A DNA stretch of 22,810 bases from DAOSEC01 sp035362935 (GCA_035362935.1 DAOSEC010000024.1:1-22810); one strand, 5' to 3'; positions 8,859 through 18,055 are shown, counted from the stretch's first letter. Numbers and translations: made by a program. Notes: a model not told the origin generated them from the sequence alone.

Positions 8859-9857
8859 TTACCACCTCATCCTAAATCCAGAATATGTTTCTTTATCGTT
8901 TATATGATTAGTAAGCTTATGAATTTCTTTCGATATAATTTGATTATAGGAGTATTTACGGTTTGATCCGTTGGTACTTATGGTTGTTTTCATAAATGCT
9001 TCTAGTTCTTCTATGAAAATGGTTCCACCAAGTTTATTTAAATATACTCCCTCATTTTTATTTTCAAAATGCATTTTACTGATTTGTTTGCGATTAATTA
9101 GTCTAAATATTGTTCTATCAATGACAACTGGTTTAAAGATATCAGCTATATCAAATTGAAGACCTTCCTTTCTGCGTTCATAACTATGAATAAACGGTAA
9201 ATGTAATACTAAACTTGACCGATGTATTATTGATTCAATTAGTGAATATAGCATTTGATAACCAAAACTCATCATCGCGTTGACTTCATTTAATGGTGGT
9301 CTGACAGAACGTCTTCCAAAGCAAAATTGATTTTGAAAAATGATTTCATCAAAACAACTATAGTAAATTTGTTTTATTCTCGCTTCTATTAACATGATAT
9401 CATTTAGCTGTTCTGTATTTAATTCTTCAAGTGATTCAAATAAAGTATCTATTAGGTTAATTTGATCTTTACAAATACTCCGTTTCTTGTGATAGTATTT
9501 CAATAATGCTCTCATATTGTATGCTGAGGCAAGAATGATTTCTTTCGCAACCACAATCCGTTTCTCATTATTGATGATATGTTCTACTTGATTGATGATA
9601 GTCTTTCCAAGTTTTGGTACATCTGGAACAAACGAACCATAATAATTCCCAAAGTAATTGAAATAATGAATCGTTATCCCATATTGATTCAGTAGAGCAT
9701 AAGCTGCTGAGTTTACTATAATCTGTGAAAATACATTGATCAATTCAATTTGCATAATCGGAATATAGATTTTTTCATCTTTATTAGTAATAAACACCAA
9801 ACTTTGATCTTGTCGTTTTAATTCTCCTGATTGATAAATATAAAATCGCTGTTTCAT
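8859..9857 (-). CDS. cas1: Cas1 integrase
   Basis: Cas1 catalyses integration of new spacers at the leader end of the array. I choose the ATG at 9857 (332 aa): it gives the canonical opening 'MKQRFYIYQSGELKRQDQSL' and overlaps the cas6 stop as ATGA; an upstream in-frame start would add 18 residues lying inside cas6. Metal-binding residues are in place: Glu158 in 'IMLIEARIKQIYY', His224 in 'FIHSYERR' and Asp236 in 'FDIADIFKP', with the usual 'SFGYQMLYSLI' helix between them. The protein has normal single-domain length, with no fused reverse transcriptase or Cas6 domain. Translationally coupled to cas6 before it and cas2 after it. Confidence 0.96.
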   Translation of the reverse strand: MKQRFYIYQSGELKRQDQSLVFITNKDEKIYIPIMQIELINVFSQIIVNSAAYALLNQYGITIHYFNYFGNYYGSFVPDVPKLGKTIINQVEHIINNEKRIVVAKEIILASAYNMRALLKYYHKKRSICKDQINLIDTLFESLEELNTEQLNDIMLIEARIKQIYYSCFDEIIFQNQFCFGRRSVRPPLNEVNAMMSFGYQMLYSLIESIIHRSSLVLHLPFIHSYERRKEGLQFDIADIFKPVVIDRTIFRLINRKQISKMHFENKNEGVYLNKLGGTIFIEELEAFMKTTISTNGSNRKYSYNQIISKEIHKLTNHINDKETYSGFRMRW

Positions 9858-10570
9858 AACCGTTTTAACATTCCAAATCCCATAGAGTTTTTTGAACCAA
9901 TACCAGTACATAATAGTAAATCAATTAACTCATGTGTAGCATTTGTAACACCAATAGTAATGTCATATGTAACAAAAAACGAATGTTTAAAATGCACGAG
10001 ACGTTTTCGTTTGGTTTGGATTATTTTGATTTCAAATTCAACTGGATATCGTTCATAAACAAGCAAATATTTATTAATGATATTTTGTTTGATGCTTTCA
10101 ATAAATTCATGCGACTCGGGTTCTAGATAGATTGTCCTATTTTCTTCAGTTTGATAAATCGTGACCGGTGAAATGGATTCAAATTCAACCACATCCTTTA
10201 CTTCAAGTCTTGGCGATAAAACATCATATCCATTATGTTCCACCAACACTTTTCCTATATGAATCACTCGGTTTAAATTCAAATAATTGGTCACTTCTAT
10301 TAGTATATCTTCATCTATCGATGCAAGTTCAAAATAACCATTGTTTAGAAATGCCATTGATTTGGTCTCGTTGTTTATCTTGAAGTGACCTAGAATGTCA
10401 CTAATTACAAACAATTTGTATTTCCGATTTTCTATGATATTACCTACATCATGAAGCTGAGTAAATTTATCACTCATTCCCATCATGGAATATACAAGAC
10501 TTTGTACATAATGCTTGTAGTTAAGTGGAATCTCTTTACCAGCCAGTGCTAATTTAATCCTTAATCTCAC
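9854..10570 (-). CDS. cas6: Cas6 pre-crRNA processing endoribonuclease
   Basis: Cas6 cuts the array transcript within each repeat to give crRNAs with an 8-nt 5' handle. The C-terminal glycine-rich loop 'GIGSKNSMGFGML' and N-terminal 'MRLRIKLAL' fit the classic Cas6 RAMP family, and 238 residues is a normal length. I prefer the GTG at 10570: it gives the expected N-terminus and has a GGGAGGG site 7 nt upstream, whereas the TTG at 10588 falls inside that site. It overlaps the preceding RAMP gene by 17 bp and shares ATGA with cas1. His26-type residues near the N-terminus ('NYKHYVQSL', about position 20) are candidates for the catalytic His, which I cannot confirm. Confidence 0.9.
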   Translation of the reverse strand: MRLRIKLALAGKEIPLNYKHYVQSLVYSMMGMSDKFTQLHDVGNIIENRKYKLFVISDILGHFKINNETKSMAFLNNGYFELASIDEDILIEVTNYLNLNRVIHIGKVLVEHNGYDVLSPRLEVKDVVEFESISPVTIYQTEENRTIYLEPESHEFIESIKQNIINKYLLVYERYPVEFEIKIIQTKRKRLVHFKHSFFVTYDITIGVTNATHELIDLLLCTGIGSKNSMGFGMLKRL

Positions 10571-11255
10571 TAATTGTCCCTCCCCCAATAAAATTTGTTT
10601 TCCCTATACCAATATAAAACAGTGCTTTATCGAGGTTGTTAACTTTCATTGTTCCAATGTTTCCACCTAACTGAAATCGCACTCTATTCATTGTATGATA
10701 CCGTTCATCAACTATATGATTTTTATTTATCCACTGAACTTCGGTTGGAATAATGAAAGTTGTCTGATAGGTGTGATTATAATACTCAATCTGTATAGCT
10801 AAATCTTCTACTCTTTGTAAAGGGGTTTCTACTTTAATCGTACCGCTAAATGCACTACCTTCTTTGAGAATCATTTTCTTAAATGAAATGATTTGATAAT
10901 ATTGCTCAAACAGCAAATTATTGGGTTCGAAAAACGCTTTTATATAATCTTCATAGGGCAATAAACTATGAAAAAAGTAAATATCAATATTCAAAATTTG
11001 CGTATTGATATAATTTTGTTTTTCAATGACAGAACGTTTAATAAAGATACCAGGATACTTCTGGAAATGTCCGCCAGATAACAAATAATAAATACATTCC
11101 TTCTGAAAAGGGCATTCATGACATAGTCCATTTGAGTTTATGCAAGTTAACTTTTTAATCTGAGAAAACAGGGTTTTCATTATAAGGTATTTAGGACATT
11201 GTTGAAATGCCGCTCCGAAAGGAAATTTAAGTTGATATGAATAATGGACTACCAT
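10554..11255 (-). CDS. Second Cas6-like RAMP protein (PF10040-type, with Cys cluster)
   Basis: This 233-residue protein has the layout of the other Cas6 subfamily, annotated as 'precrRNA processing endoribonuclease RAMP protein Cas6' (PF10040-like). It has an N-terminal 'FPFGAAFQQC', a Cys cluster Cys38, Cys45, Cys48, Cys54 ('CHECPFQKECIYY') matching the family's C-x2-C...C-x-Y element, and a C-terminal 'ERYHTMNRVRFQLGGNIG' followed by 'YIGIGKTNFIGGGTI', the lgG-G and glycine-loop signature. The ATG at 11255 overlaps csm5 by 7 bp, so it is co-translated with the Csm genes. The family match is from memory of its motifs. Whether it cleaves RNA, binds crRNA without cutting, or does something else is open; a true Cas6 follows directly, making one of the two seem redundant. 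Confidence 0.75.
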   Translation of the reverse strand: MVVHYSYQLKFPFGAAFQQCPKYLIMKTLFSQIKKLTCINSNGLCHECPFQKECIYYLLSGGHFQKYPGIFIKRSVIEKQNYINTQILNIDIYFFHSLLPYEDYIKAFFEPNNLLFEQYYQIISFKKMILKEGSAFSGTIKVETPLQRVEDLAIQIEYYNHTYQTTFIIPTEVQWINKNHIVDERYHTMNRVRFQLGGNIGTMKVNNLDKALFYIGIGKTNFIGGGTISEIKD

Positions 11256-12355
11256 ACGATTTCCATGAATCCTGGAATTTCCACATAATTCTCATACTGA
11301 TCTTGCGATACTAAATTCATACTACCAATTGTATAGGGTTTGGCAATTTGTTTGTTGTTACCTTTTCCCATACCTGGGTAAAAAAGTGTTTCAAAATTAT
11401 TTTTGTAAAAATCTACATCAAAAGCGGTACCGATTGATTTCGCAATATAGTTTGTGTTTCTTCCAATTTGAACAATGATTTTACCTTTGCTTAGTTCTTG
11501 TTCTATTCTAGAAATTTGTTGATAAATTGCATGTTTATCAATGTCATCACGAACATTAATCTTATCAATAAACTCTTTCTCATAGATAAGCACATTTCTC
11601 ATGAACTGTGCGTTTATTTTAGGGAAAATTACCTTTAAATTATTCAGACGTTGTTCAATTGCTTGTAATAATTTTTTTTCATGAGGTTTTAGTCTTTCAT
11701 CTGACATGATTGATTGATTCTTGATGAAAAACTCTCCCTGAGTTGAAGCATTAGTGTCTATGCACTCAAATACATTTGGAATACCACCTTTTTTGGTAAT
11801 TCTTGTGACCAACTTAATTGTAGGACTAGAATCAAACAGAATATCACGACATATGATTTTGCTTCCAGCAATCATATTGACATTTCGTTCAACATTTTCT
11901 ATTTCTCTTCTGTTTGCTAAATTTTGTTGATAGTATCTCTGAATTTCAGGATCATTTTTAACGATATCATAATAAATCACGTTCATTATGTATCCTTTCA
12001 TCGAAGACCCAGGTATCATCAATTGATTTAAGTTTTTCGTATGTTCATTGATATCTAACTGATTGGTTTTTGGTGTACCTAGTTTGACATTATACACAGG
12101 TTTTAAGTTTTTTCGTTCAATTTCATTGGGGCTAATCAATTCTGCAATCTCACGTTTGGCATCGCCTGATTTACTTTGATTGATAGTCATAATTTTGGTT
12201 AAAAAATTTGGTGAAAGTAGTTTTGCTTTATTACGAGAAAAAGTAACCCCAATTAAATCATCAAACAAGTATCTTTGTGAGTTGATGATGGTGTAATTAG
12301 GATATTTTTCACCTGTACCAATGTGAATTGGAGATATAACATTAACTTGTTGCAT
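11249..12355 (-). CDS. csm5: Csm5, effector-complex cap subunit
   Basis: Csm5 caps the 3' crRNA end of the type III-A complex and is needed for crRNA maturation. The N-terminus 'VNVISPIHIGTGEKYPNY' matches the Csm5 'SPVHIG-GE-Y' signature. The RAMP core 'LMIPGSSMKGYIMNVI' lies near residues 112-127, and a 'YPGMGKGNN' glycine-rich segment is near the C-terminus. At 368 residues it has normal length. AGGAGG lies 6 nt before the ATG, and the csm4 stop is 10 bp upstream; the 3' end overlaps the next RAMP gene by 7 bp. Confidence 0.92.
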   Translation of the reverse strand: MQQVNVISPIHIGTGEKYPNYTIINSQRYLFDDLIGVTFSRNKAKLLSPNFLTKIMTINQSKSGDAKREIAELISPNEIERKNLKPVYNVKLGTPKTNQLDINEHTKNLNQLMIPGSSMKGYIMNVIYYDIVKNDPEIQRYYQQNLANRREIENVERNVNMIAGSKIICRDILFDSSPTIKLVTRITKKGGIPNVFECIDTNASTQGEFFIKNQSIMSDERLKPHEKKLLQAIEQRLNNLKVIFPKINAQFMRNVLIYEKEFIDKINVRDDIDKHAIYQQISRIEQELSKGKIIVQIGRNTNYIAKSIGTAFDVDFYKNNFETLFYPGMGKGNNKQIAKPYTIGSMNLVSQDQYENYVEIPGFMEIVW

Positions 12356-12365
12356 ATGTAACCTC

Positions 12366-13313
12366 CTAGATCAGCAAACCAATTGCATTGGTATAAATAC
12401 TACCTTGAGTACTATCTTCTAACACCAAGTTACCAATGAATGGTTGCGTTGTATGAACAATACTGCCTTCAAGCATGACTAGCAGCTCTTTTTTGTAGAT
12501 ACGTTCTTCTTGTGTCGCAAACTTATTATCTAAAACCTGCAACTTATAAAATGATTGATCGATATTGATGATATCACTACTTATAATTGCTTTTGATAAT
12601 AATAGTTTATTTTCTTTTTGATTTGAAAAATCTACTTGTTCTATACCAATGTATAAAAAGAGATTTGATCCTACTGATTTTTTTCCACCAACAGAAATAT
12701 GTTGGAATTTGTCAAATACTAATTTGATTTGATTGATTAACTCTTCGTTTCTAACTTGAAGATAAACATCAAACATAGAGTTTTCTTTATAATATGATAC
12801 CTTGTTATAATAAAGACTCGTATCATCACCAATGTTTACTTTGTTTCTAGTCTTTAATACTGTAACCTGTTGTGGATCACTTGTGGCCTGATCTACTTCT
12901 GATTTTAGCGCTATTGTGGATTGTTGATTGATTAACACATAGTTCCCATCAACAAGTTTGGTGATTAGCATTTCATTGAAATTAGATAGGTTACGATATT
13001 CCTTAAACATTCCTAAAGTAATCCACTTAACCTTTTTAAGTGACTTCAACAATGAAATGGTTTGAATATCCGCTTTTTGTAATGATTTTAATTCCGGTGT
13101 AATATCAAGAGGAATTGGTAATAATCCACCTGGAAAGAAGGATGATACAACAAAAGCAGGATTCTTTTCGTGAGTTTGTTGGAGTAGCAGTTCAATCTGA
13201 TCTCTTCCTAAAATGGTTTTTAGATGATGTATCAAAGCACCAAAAAAAGCCAAAGAATCTGGTACTTTTGTGAGTGGCCCAAGTGGTGAAAACTTCAATC
13301 GATATAGTTTCAT
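12366..13313 (-). CDS. csm4: Csm4, effector-complex subunit binding the crRNA 5' handle
   Basis: Csm4 (Cas5 group) holds the 5' handle of crRNA and contacts Cas10 at the foot of the complex. The opening 'MKLYRLKFSPLGPLTKVPDS' followed by 'FFGALIHHL' is the standard Csm4 start. 'SFFPGGLLPIPLD' and the glycine-rich 'ISVGGKKSVGSNLF' loop are also family features. Length (315 aa) is normal. The ATG begins one base after the csm3 TAA, so translation is coupled. No defects are visible. Confidence 0.92.
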   Translation of the reverse strand: MKLYRLKFSPLGPLTKVPDSLAFFGALIHHLKTILGRDQIELLLQQTHEKNPAFVVSSFFPGGLLPIPLDITPELKSLQKADIQTISLLKSLKKVKWITLGMFKEYRNLSNFNEMLITKLVDGNYVLINQQSTIALKSEVDQATSDPQQVTVLKTRNKVNIGDDTSLYYNKVSYYKENSMFDVYLQVRNEELINQIKLVFDKFQHISVGGKKSVGSNLFLYIGIEQVDFSNQKENKLLLSKAIISSDIINIDQSFYKLQVLDNKFATQEERIYKKELLVMLEGSIVHTTQPFIGNLVLEDSTQGSIYTNAIGLLI

Positions 13314-13314
13314 A

Positions 13315-13899
13315 TTAAATCATGCTTTCTTTTTTAATCGCTATTTCTACTTTTCCATAACCTCTCGTACCACTACCACCTAAGTAATTTGCTTTTAACA
13401 ATTCAAAACCTTTTTTTAGCACAGCAATCATTTCTTCAATGTTTTCATTATTATATGCATTAACAATAATTTCACCCTCGAAAGTAACACCTGCTGGAAC
13501 CCTTTCACTGAATCGTGGGTTGGCTGCTTTACCAGTTCTTTTGTCAATGGAATTTTCGGCTTTTACCTCTGTAAAAATCCCAAACCCTAACATTTCTGTT
13601 AACATATTGACTGATTGTTTGCTTAAACACAAATCTCTAAAAATAACACGAGTCGGACCATTTTGATCGGTATCAAACAACTTTTTCATATCGTTTTTTG
13701 TTAACTCTAATAATGAGCGAATTTTTCCTTTTAAACTACTACCAGGAATAATTGGTTCGCCTGTGAGTGGGTTTTTAATAACAGGATTATCAATGCCACC
13801 AATACCATAAATTTCCTTTGAACCTCCAATGTGAATACCTGTTAATACTTGTAATTCGATTTCACATACACAACGTTTTGTTAATCTAATATCATTCAT
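13315..13899 (-). CDS. csm3: Csm3, backbone subunit and target-RNA nuclease
   Basis: Csm3 (Cas7 group) forms the helical backbone and cuts target RNA every six nucleotides. The motif 'GIGGIDNPVIKNPLTGEPII' followed by 'PGSSLKGKIRSLLE' is diagnostic. Asp37 aligns with the catalytic Asp of Staphylococcus and Streptococcus Csm3, so cleavage should be retained. The C-terminal 'YLGGSGTRGYGKVEI' loop is present. At 194 residues it is slightly shorter than the usual 210-220, mainly in the loop after the 'SLLE' helix. AGGAGG overlaps the csm2 stop codon, which couples the two genes. Confidence 0.95.
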   Translation of the reverse strand: MNDIRLTKRCVCEIELQVLTGIHIGGSKEIYGIGGIDNPVIKNPLTGEPIIPGSSLKGKIRSLLELTKNDMKKLFDTDQNGPTRVIFRDLCLSKQSVNMLTEMLGFGIFTEVKAENSIDKRTGKAANPRFSERVPAGVTFEGEIIVNAYNNENIEEMIAVLKKGFELLKANYLGGSGTRGYGKVEIAIKKESMI

Positions 13900-13911
13900 A
13901 TATAATCCTCC

Positions 13912-14346
13912 TTACTTCTTTAAATAAGCAACAATGCTTTCAAAAAATTTACTAAATGTTTCAATATCTTTTGATGTTTTGATTTTACTTGGACTAATCA
14001 AAGTTTCTAGTAATGAATAAAAATCTTTATGTATTAGTTCTCGTCCTACTGCATAAGCTGTCATTGGAATAATCATATAAAGTTTTTCTTGTGCTTTAGA
14101 AAATTCACTGGTTTTTGCTAAATGTTCAGCTTCTTTGATCATTGAAAACAATTTTCTGACTTGATTTGAATTTGTCTTTTGTAAATTGTTAGCTACTTTA
14201 TGTGCTTTACCATCAGGTAAATACAAGTCTGACATTGTTAACTGTTCACTACATGACTTTGGATTTGCTTTTAATTCTTTTGCGATTTTAACAATCACAC
14301 TATCTTCAAATTGTTGGTTATAACCACCATATCTGTTATCTCTCAT
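13912..14346 (-). CDS. csm2: Csm2, small effector subunit
   Basis: A 144-residue, all-helical, Lys-rich protein in the position always held by csm2 between cas10 and csm3. 'SNQVRKLFSMIKEAEH' resembles the conserved Csm2 helix that contacts target RNA, and 'IIPMTAYAVGREL' the next helix. Csm2 forms the inner filament alongside Csm3 and has no catalytic role. The ATG overlaps the cas10 stop as ATGA, with AGGAGG 6 nt upstream. Sequence similarity in this family is low, so the assignment rests partly on size and position. Confidence 0.9.
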   Translation of the reverse strand: MRDNRYGGYNQQFEDSVIVKIAKELKANPKSCSEQLTMSDLYLPDGKAHKVANNLQKTNSNQVRKLFSMIKEAEHLAKTSEFSKAQEKLYMIIPMTAYAVGRELIHKDFYSLLETLISPSKIKTSKDIETFSKFFESIVAYLKK

Positions 14347-16634
14347 AACGATTCCTCCTTATTATTTCTACTTTTCATCAAGGTAAAGGCAATGACAATT
14401 TTATAGATTTTTAATGTATGAACATTGATGTCGCGTTTAACAAATAATTGTTTAAGTTTTTCTTTCACATAATCATCTTTGATATTTCGTTCGATAGAAT
14501 ATGAGATTTGAGGTATAAACTTAGCAAACATATCTTGTGGATGGGTGCTGTCAAAACTAGAAAGAATGGAACTATACAATTTGTATAACATTCCTCTTGT
14601 TATTTTGCCTTGGTTCATCCATTGTTCAAATACTTTTATTTCTTCAATTACAAAATCCAAATCACTATTCGATATCGTTACATCTAACATTGTTAAACTG
14701 TTTTTTCCGTCGACTTGTTTTGATTTGTGTAAATATTCTTCTGCTTGTAAGATCGCAAATCGAATTGGACTTTTAGGATTTAAAATTTCAATTCCGCTAG
14801 ACAAATGAATATTTGGGTTAGAGGAAGTAAACATAGAAAATTCTTTAACAATGATATTGTTTATATCAAGAATATCGCTAGCAGTAGCAATTAATACCAA
14901 ATCGTCCCCTCCGGCGTAGTTCACATAAACTTTCTCTTGATATTGCTTTTTAATGATGATGGATAATGTTTTCGTGAAGAAATAGTCCATCGTTCTCGAT
15001 AAAGTCAATATTTTAGAAAATGTTTTAACTTCTGAAGGAATCCCTTTTCCCATAATAAGTCCGAGATTATCAACATCCATCTTGAGAACAGCAATTTTTG
15101 GATCACCAACCGATAACTTAGCAATTTGTTCAAACGATTTGTTGTTGGCATTATGATTTGCATAGTATTTAAATTCCCCTAAGTCATGACCATTGATTGT
15201 TACAAAATAGTTGTGTTCTTTGACTAATGGTTTTGATATCAATACGTCAATAGAACCTAAATCACCTATCGTAAAACTTAAGTCACTCATAGAATTATCT
15301 TGATCATATTGATATCTTATATATAATGTTTGATTTTTTAATAAATCATTTAAGATAAGCAATTGATTACAATCAATACATCTTCTATTTTTTTGAATTT
15401 CATATGTCTCACAAAGCTCACACACTTCATTAAATGGTTGTTTCACAAACGCAAAATCTGTCTTTTTTAACAATGTTTTAAATTTTTGCTTCTTGCTAAT
15501 TAGGACTTTTTTATTGTGAAAATCAATGATTTCATCATATGCTTGTTCTAAACGATTCATCTCGACTTCATTACTAGCAATCGCAAAGGAAATTCTACCT
15601 TTGTACTTTTTATAAATACTTTCTTCAATTGATTCTATCGCTGTTTCAATTTTATGATCAAATTCAGCACCTTTTGGCAATAGAATCAAACCTCTTCCAC
15701 CTGCTGAAAATAGTAAGTTTTCGTAGGATAGTCCAAATTGATGTAAAATGTAATATCCAATAAAATCTGTTAATAATAGTAAATAAAATGATCTTGAGCG
15801 TAATGATTGAGAAATAAAACCTTTGGTTTTTTCTCCTTCTGTTACCCGGTAAATATAGTCTTGTATACCAGATAAATCATACTCTAACAATGCAAACTGA
15901 ATGGATTGGTTTTCTTTCCCATATTGATACTGGCAAGACTCCAAACAACTAGCGATAGCGGCAGTCAGTTTTAAATGATCGAATAAACTGACAGATGCCT
16001 TATAACTTGGATTGTCTTTTTGATAGGTAGCAGAGGGAATTGAAGTCGTATACTGCTTGATCAGTGGATACAACTTATGATGTATTGTTTTGATATCCTC
16101 TTTTCCAAGTGGTTTAATCGCATTAACAAACTGATTAAATAATCGCTTGTATTCCTCTTTTGCTTTGACAAGATTTGGTTCTTTTTCTTGATCAGTCAAA
16201 GCAAATTGATCAAGGGACTCAATAGAAACAAACTTTTTCGAAATGGATTCTTTTGACGATAGTGTCACCTCATTGAAGATACTATGCATACGTTTTAAAA
16301 TGTAATCAAACTTGCCTTGTTCTACTAATTGATCTTCTTCTTCGTCGCTTTTTCGATCATGAGCGGACGCAAGTCGATCTGAGGTTGCAATAATACCATT
16401 TTCAATATGGTGTGCTGCTGACTCTCTGACTAAAAACGACAGGTTAGGTAAATGCTCGCTAATCAATTTTGATGTAAAAGCAGCATGCTTGTATTGTCCA
16501 AAATCTTTCATAAACATTGCATCAAACGATTTTGGATCGATGGTTGCACCTGTTCTCTGATAAAACTTACCTATGTCGTGCAAGAGAGCAGCTAAGGTTT
16601 TAGTCTTAATTGTTGTCATTGGTTCATTAGCCAT
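14343..16634 (-). CDS. cas10: Cas10/Csm1, signature subunit of type III-A (HD nuclease and cyclic-oligoadenylate synthase)
   Basis: This 763-residue protein is the large subunit. An N-terminal HD domain shows 'LLHDIGKF' (His19-Asp20), 'AAHHI' (75-76) and 'SDRLASAHDR' (Asp86), the single-strand DNase site. 'LEYDLSGIQDYIY' marks the first Palm domain. A Cys4 zinc finger uses Cys405, Cys408, Cys419 and Cys422. The second Palm carries 'YAGGDDLVL' (Gly575-Asp578), the active site that makes cyclic oligoadenylates from ATP when target RNA is bound. A helical C-terminal domain follows. No key residue is missing. The ATG has AAAGGAG upstream and overlaps csm6 by 8 bp, so sensor and synthase are made together. 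Confidence 0.97.
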   Translation of the reverse strand: MANEPMTTIKTKTLAALLHDIGKFYQRTGATIDPKSFDAMFMKDFGQYKHAAFTSKLISEHLPNLSFLVRESAAHHIENGIIATSDRLASAHDRKSDEEEDQLVEQGKFDYILKRMHSIFNEVTLSSKESISKKFVSIESLDQFALTDQEKEPNLVKAKEEYKRLFNQFVNAIKPLGKEDIKTIHHKLYPLIKQYTTSIPSATYQKDNPSYKASVSLFDHLKLTAAIASCLESCQYQYGKENQSIQFALLEYDLSGIQDYIYRVTEGEKTKGFISQSLRSRSFYLLLLTDFIGYYILHQFGLSYENLLFSAGGRGLILLPKGAEFDHKIETAIESIEESIYKKYKGRISFAIASNEVEMNRLEQAYDEIIDFHNKKVLISKKQKFKTLLKKTDFAFVKQPFNEVCELCETYEIQKNRRCIDCNQLLILNDLLKNQTLYIRYQYDQDNSMSDLSFTIGDLGSIDVLISKPLVKEHNYFVTINGHDLGEFKYYANHNANNKSFEQIAKLSVGDPKIAVLKMDVDNLGLIMGKGIPSEVKTFSKILTLSRTMDYFFTKTLSIIIKKQYQEKVYVNYAGGDDLVLIATASDILDINNIIVKEFSMFTSSNPNIHLSSGIEILNPKSPIRFAILQAEEYLHKSKQVDGKNSLTMLDVTISNSDLDFVIEEIKVFEQWMNQGKITRGMLYKLYSSILSSFDSTHPQDMFAKFIPQISYSIERNIKDDYVKEKLKQLFVKRDINVHTLKIYKIVIAFTLMKSRNNKEESL

Positions 16635-17952
16635 GTTTTTCTCCTTTCATTTGGTTTTTAATTTCATCATTTATATCATGATATAAATTCCAGTTTATTT
16701 GTTTTCTTATGTCTGGAAATAAAGTAGTAAATATATTCTTTAGTTTCTCCATTAAATCTTTTGGAGTAAAACCTACCCTTTGTTTGATTTCTTTCGCTGT
16801 CATACTCACTAAATTGTGTGCATATAAATTCCTTATTTCGATCTCATAATTTCTACAATCAGATAATAATGCTTTTATGAAATCATTTTCCTCACAAAGT
16901 GATTCGTAAATAATTTTTAGATTTTTGCTACTTAAACTATAATCATTTGAAGTAAAAAGAAACTGTTGGGATAAATCTTGCTCAAGATTAGTAAAATCAA
17001 TTCCTGGTGCTTTAAACGGAATGTTGATGGTGTATTTTTCAATAACGTTTATTTTTCTTTTGGTAACGTTGATAATAGCTTCATTGTATAAATGAAGTAA
17101 CACTGGTGTTAATGCACGAGAAAACTCATCAAAAAGGGATAACTCGAGTTTTGATTGCATATAAAGTAAATAATCAAATAACTCATTATGATGAGCAATA
17201 GGAAAAAATTCAAACTTTGATTTTATCTTTTTTGCTTCTTTGAGATTCAAATGATACTTGAATTGTGCTTTGCGAATCAAATTGTAACAATTGTTATCAA
17301 ACAAGGATGGGTACAGTTCAATAATTTCAATGGAGCGATCATAATCATATGATTGATTGGCTTGTTCAATCGCTTTAATTAAGAGTGCATGTTTAATATT
17401 GTTGTATTCAATCAGTCTAGTGCGATCCTGAAATTCGCTATCTATGGAATCATATGATTCATTTAAAATGTCTTGACCACTAGTCATCTTAAAAATATAA
17501 GAGTTATCGGACTTCTTAATTTGGTTTTTTTCATCAATATCAACTTGATAAAGTTTCACATGGAAATCTAACTGAGAGGCTACAAGTAATAAGGATGCTT
17601 GCATTTGGGGGGTTCCAGATGATAAATTAATGATTATTTCAATTGGTTGGGCTGAATTTTTCCAAATATTAATTAAATATTGTTCAAAAATATTATCACA
17701 TACTCCGAACTTGTTTGGCTTATCTACTTCGGGATGTTTCAGTTCAATCACCTCTATACCAGGTGCTAAACTCTTTAAAGCCATTTCGTATGTATGATTG
17801 ATATTTCGATCAGTAATCTCCAAAGTTTCAAATAAATATACATGAGTTGGTTTTATTACCCTGACAATATGTAATAAAGCAGAGTCTCTATTATGTGATA
17901 CGGGATCACTCTTTCCTACTGGACTAAAAAGAATTTTAATTATTTCAATCAC
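16627..17952 (-). CDS. csm6: Csm6, CARF-HEPN ribonuclease activated by cyclic oligoadenylate
   Basis: First gene of the operon, 441 residues. The N-terminal CARF domain starts 'IKILFSPVGKSDPVSHNRDS' and has 'NLSSGTPQMQASL' (109-121), the ligand-binding loop. The C-terminal HEPN domain has 'RNLYAH' (Arg374, His379), the R-x4-H RNase motif. Csm6 degrades RNA non-specifically when the Cas10 second messenger binds CARF. The start is uncertain. GTG at 17952 is the only conventional in-frame choice, but the AGAGAGG site directly abuts it, leaving almost no spacing. Relatives begin at 'MKILFSP', which here would need an ATT or ATA start a few codons later with better spacing. Confidence 0.93.
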   Translation of the reverse strand: MIEIIKILFSPVGKSDPVSHNRDSALLHIVRVIKPTHVYLFETLEITDRNINHTYEMALKSLAPGIEVIELKHPEVDKPNKFGVCDNIFEQYLINIWKNSAQPIEIIINLSSGTPQMQASLLLVASQLDFHVKLYQVDIDEKNQIKKSDNSYIFKMTSGQDILNESYDSIDSEFQDRTRLIEYNNIKHALLIKAIEQANQSYDYDRSIEIIELYPSLFDNNCYNLIRKAQFKYHLNLKEAKKIKSKFEFFPIAHHNELFDYLLYMQSKLELSLFDEFSRALTPVLLHLYNEAIINVTKRKINVIEKYTINIPFKAPGIDFTNLEQDLSQQFLFTSNDYSLSSKNLKIIYESLCEENDFIKALLSDCRNYEIEIRNLYAHNLVSMTAKEIKQRVGFTPKDLMEKLKNIFTTLFPDIRKQINWNLYHDINDEIKNQMKGEKHG

Positions 17953-17979
17953 CTCTCTTTAATACTGCACTATAGTAAA

Positions 17980-18008
17980 ATCATAACACACAATGAAATC
18001 GATTGCAA
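17980..18008 (-). promoter_or_regulatory. Predicted cas operon promoter
   Basis: On the minus strand, -35 TTGCAA (18003-18008), exactly 17 bp, then -10 TATGAT (17980-17985) gives a good sigma-A-like match, with a 5' leader of about 20 nt before csm6. Short inverted arms AAATCG (17996-18001 region) and CGATTT (18012-18017 region) flank the -35 box, a possible operator. Not tested; weaker alternatives such as TATAGT nearby exist. Confidence 0.55.
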
Positions 18009-18055
18009 TTACGATTTTCATTAACAATACATAGCCTTAATCTGTATAGTATCAT

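Noticed and set aside
8859..9857. Reverse-transcriptase-Cas1 fusion as the cause of the spacer strand bias
   Set aside because: Cas1 is 332 residues, of normal single-domain length, and no RT motif is present here or in a neighbour.
9854..17952. Type III-B (Cmr) or III-D assignment
   Set aside because: The gene order, the Csm2-sized small subunit, Csm5 signature and CARF-HEPN Csm6 fit III-A; no Cmr1, Cmr6 or Csx10-like gene is seen.
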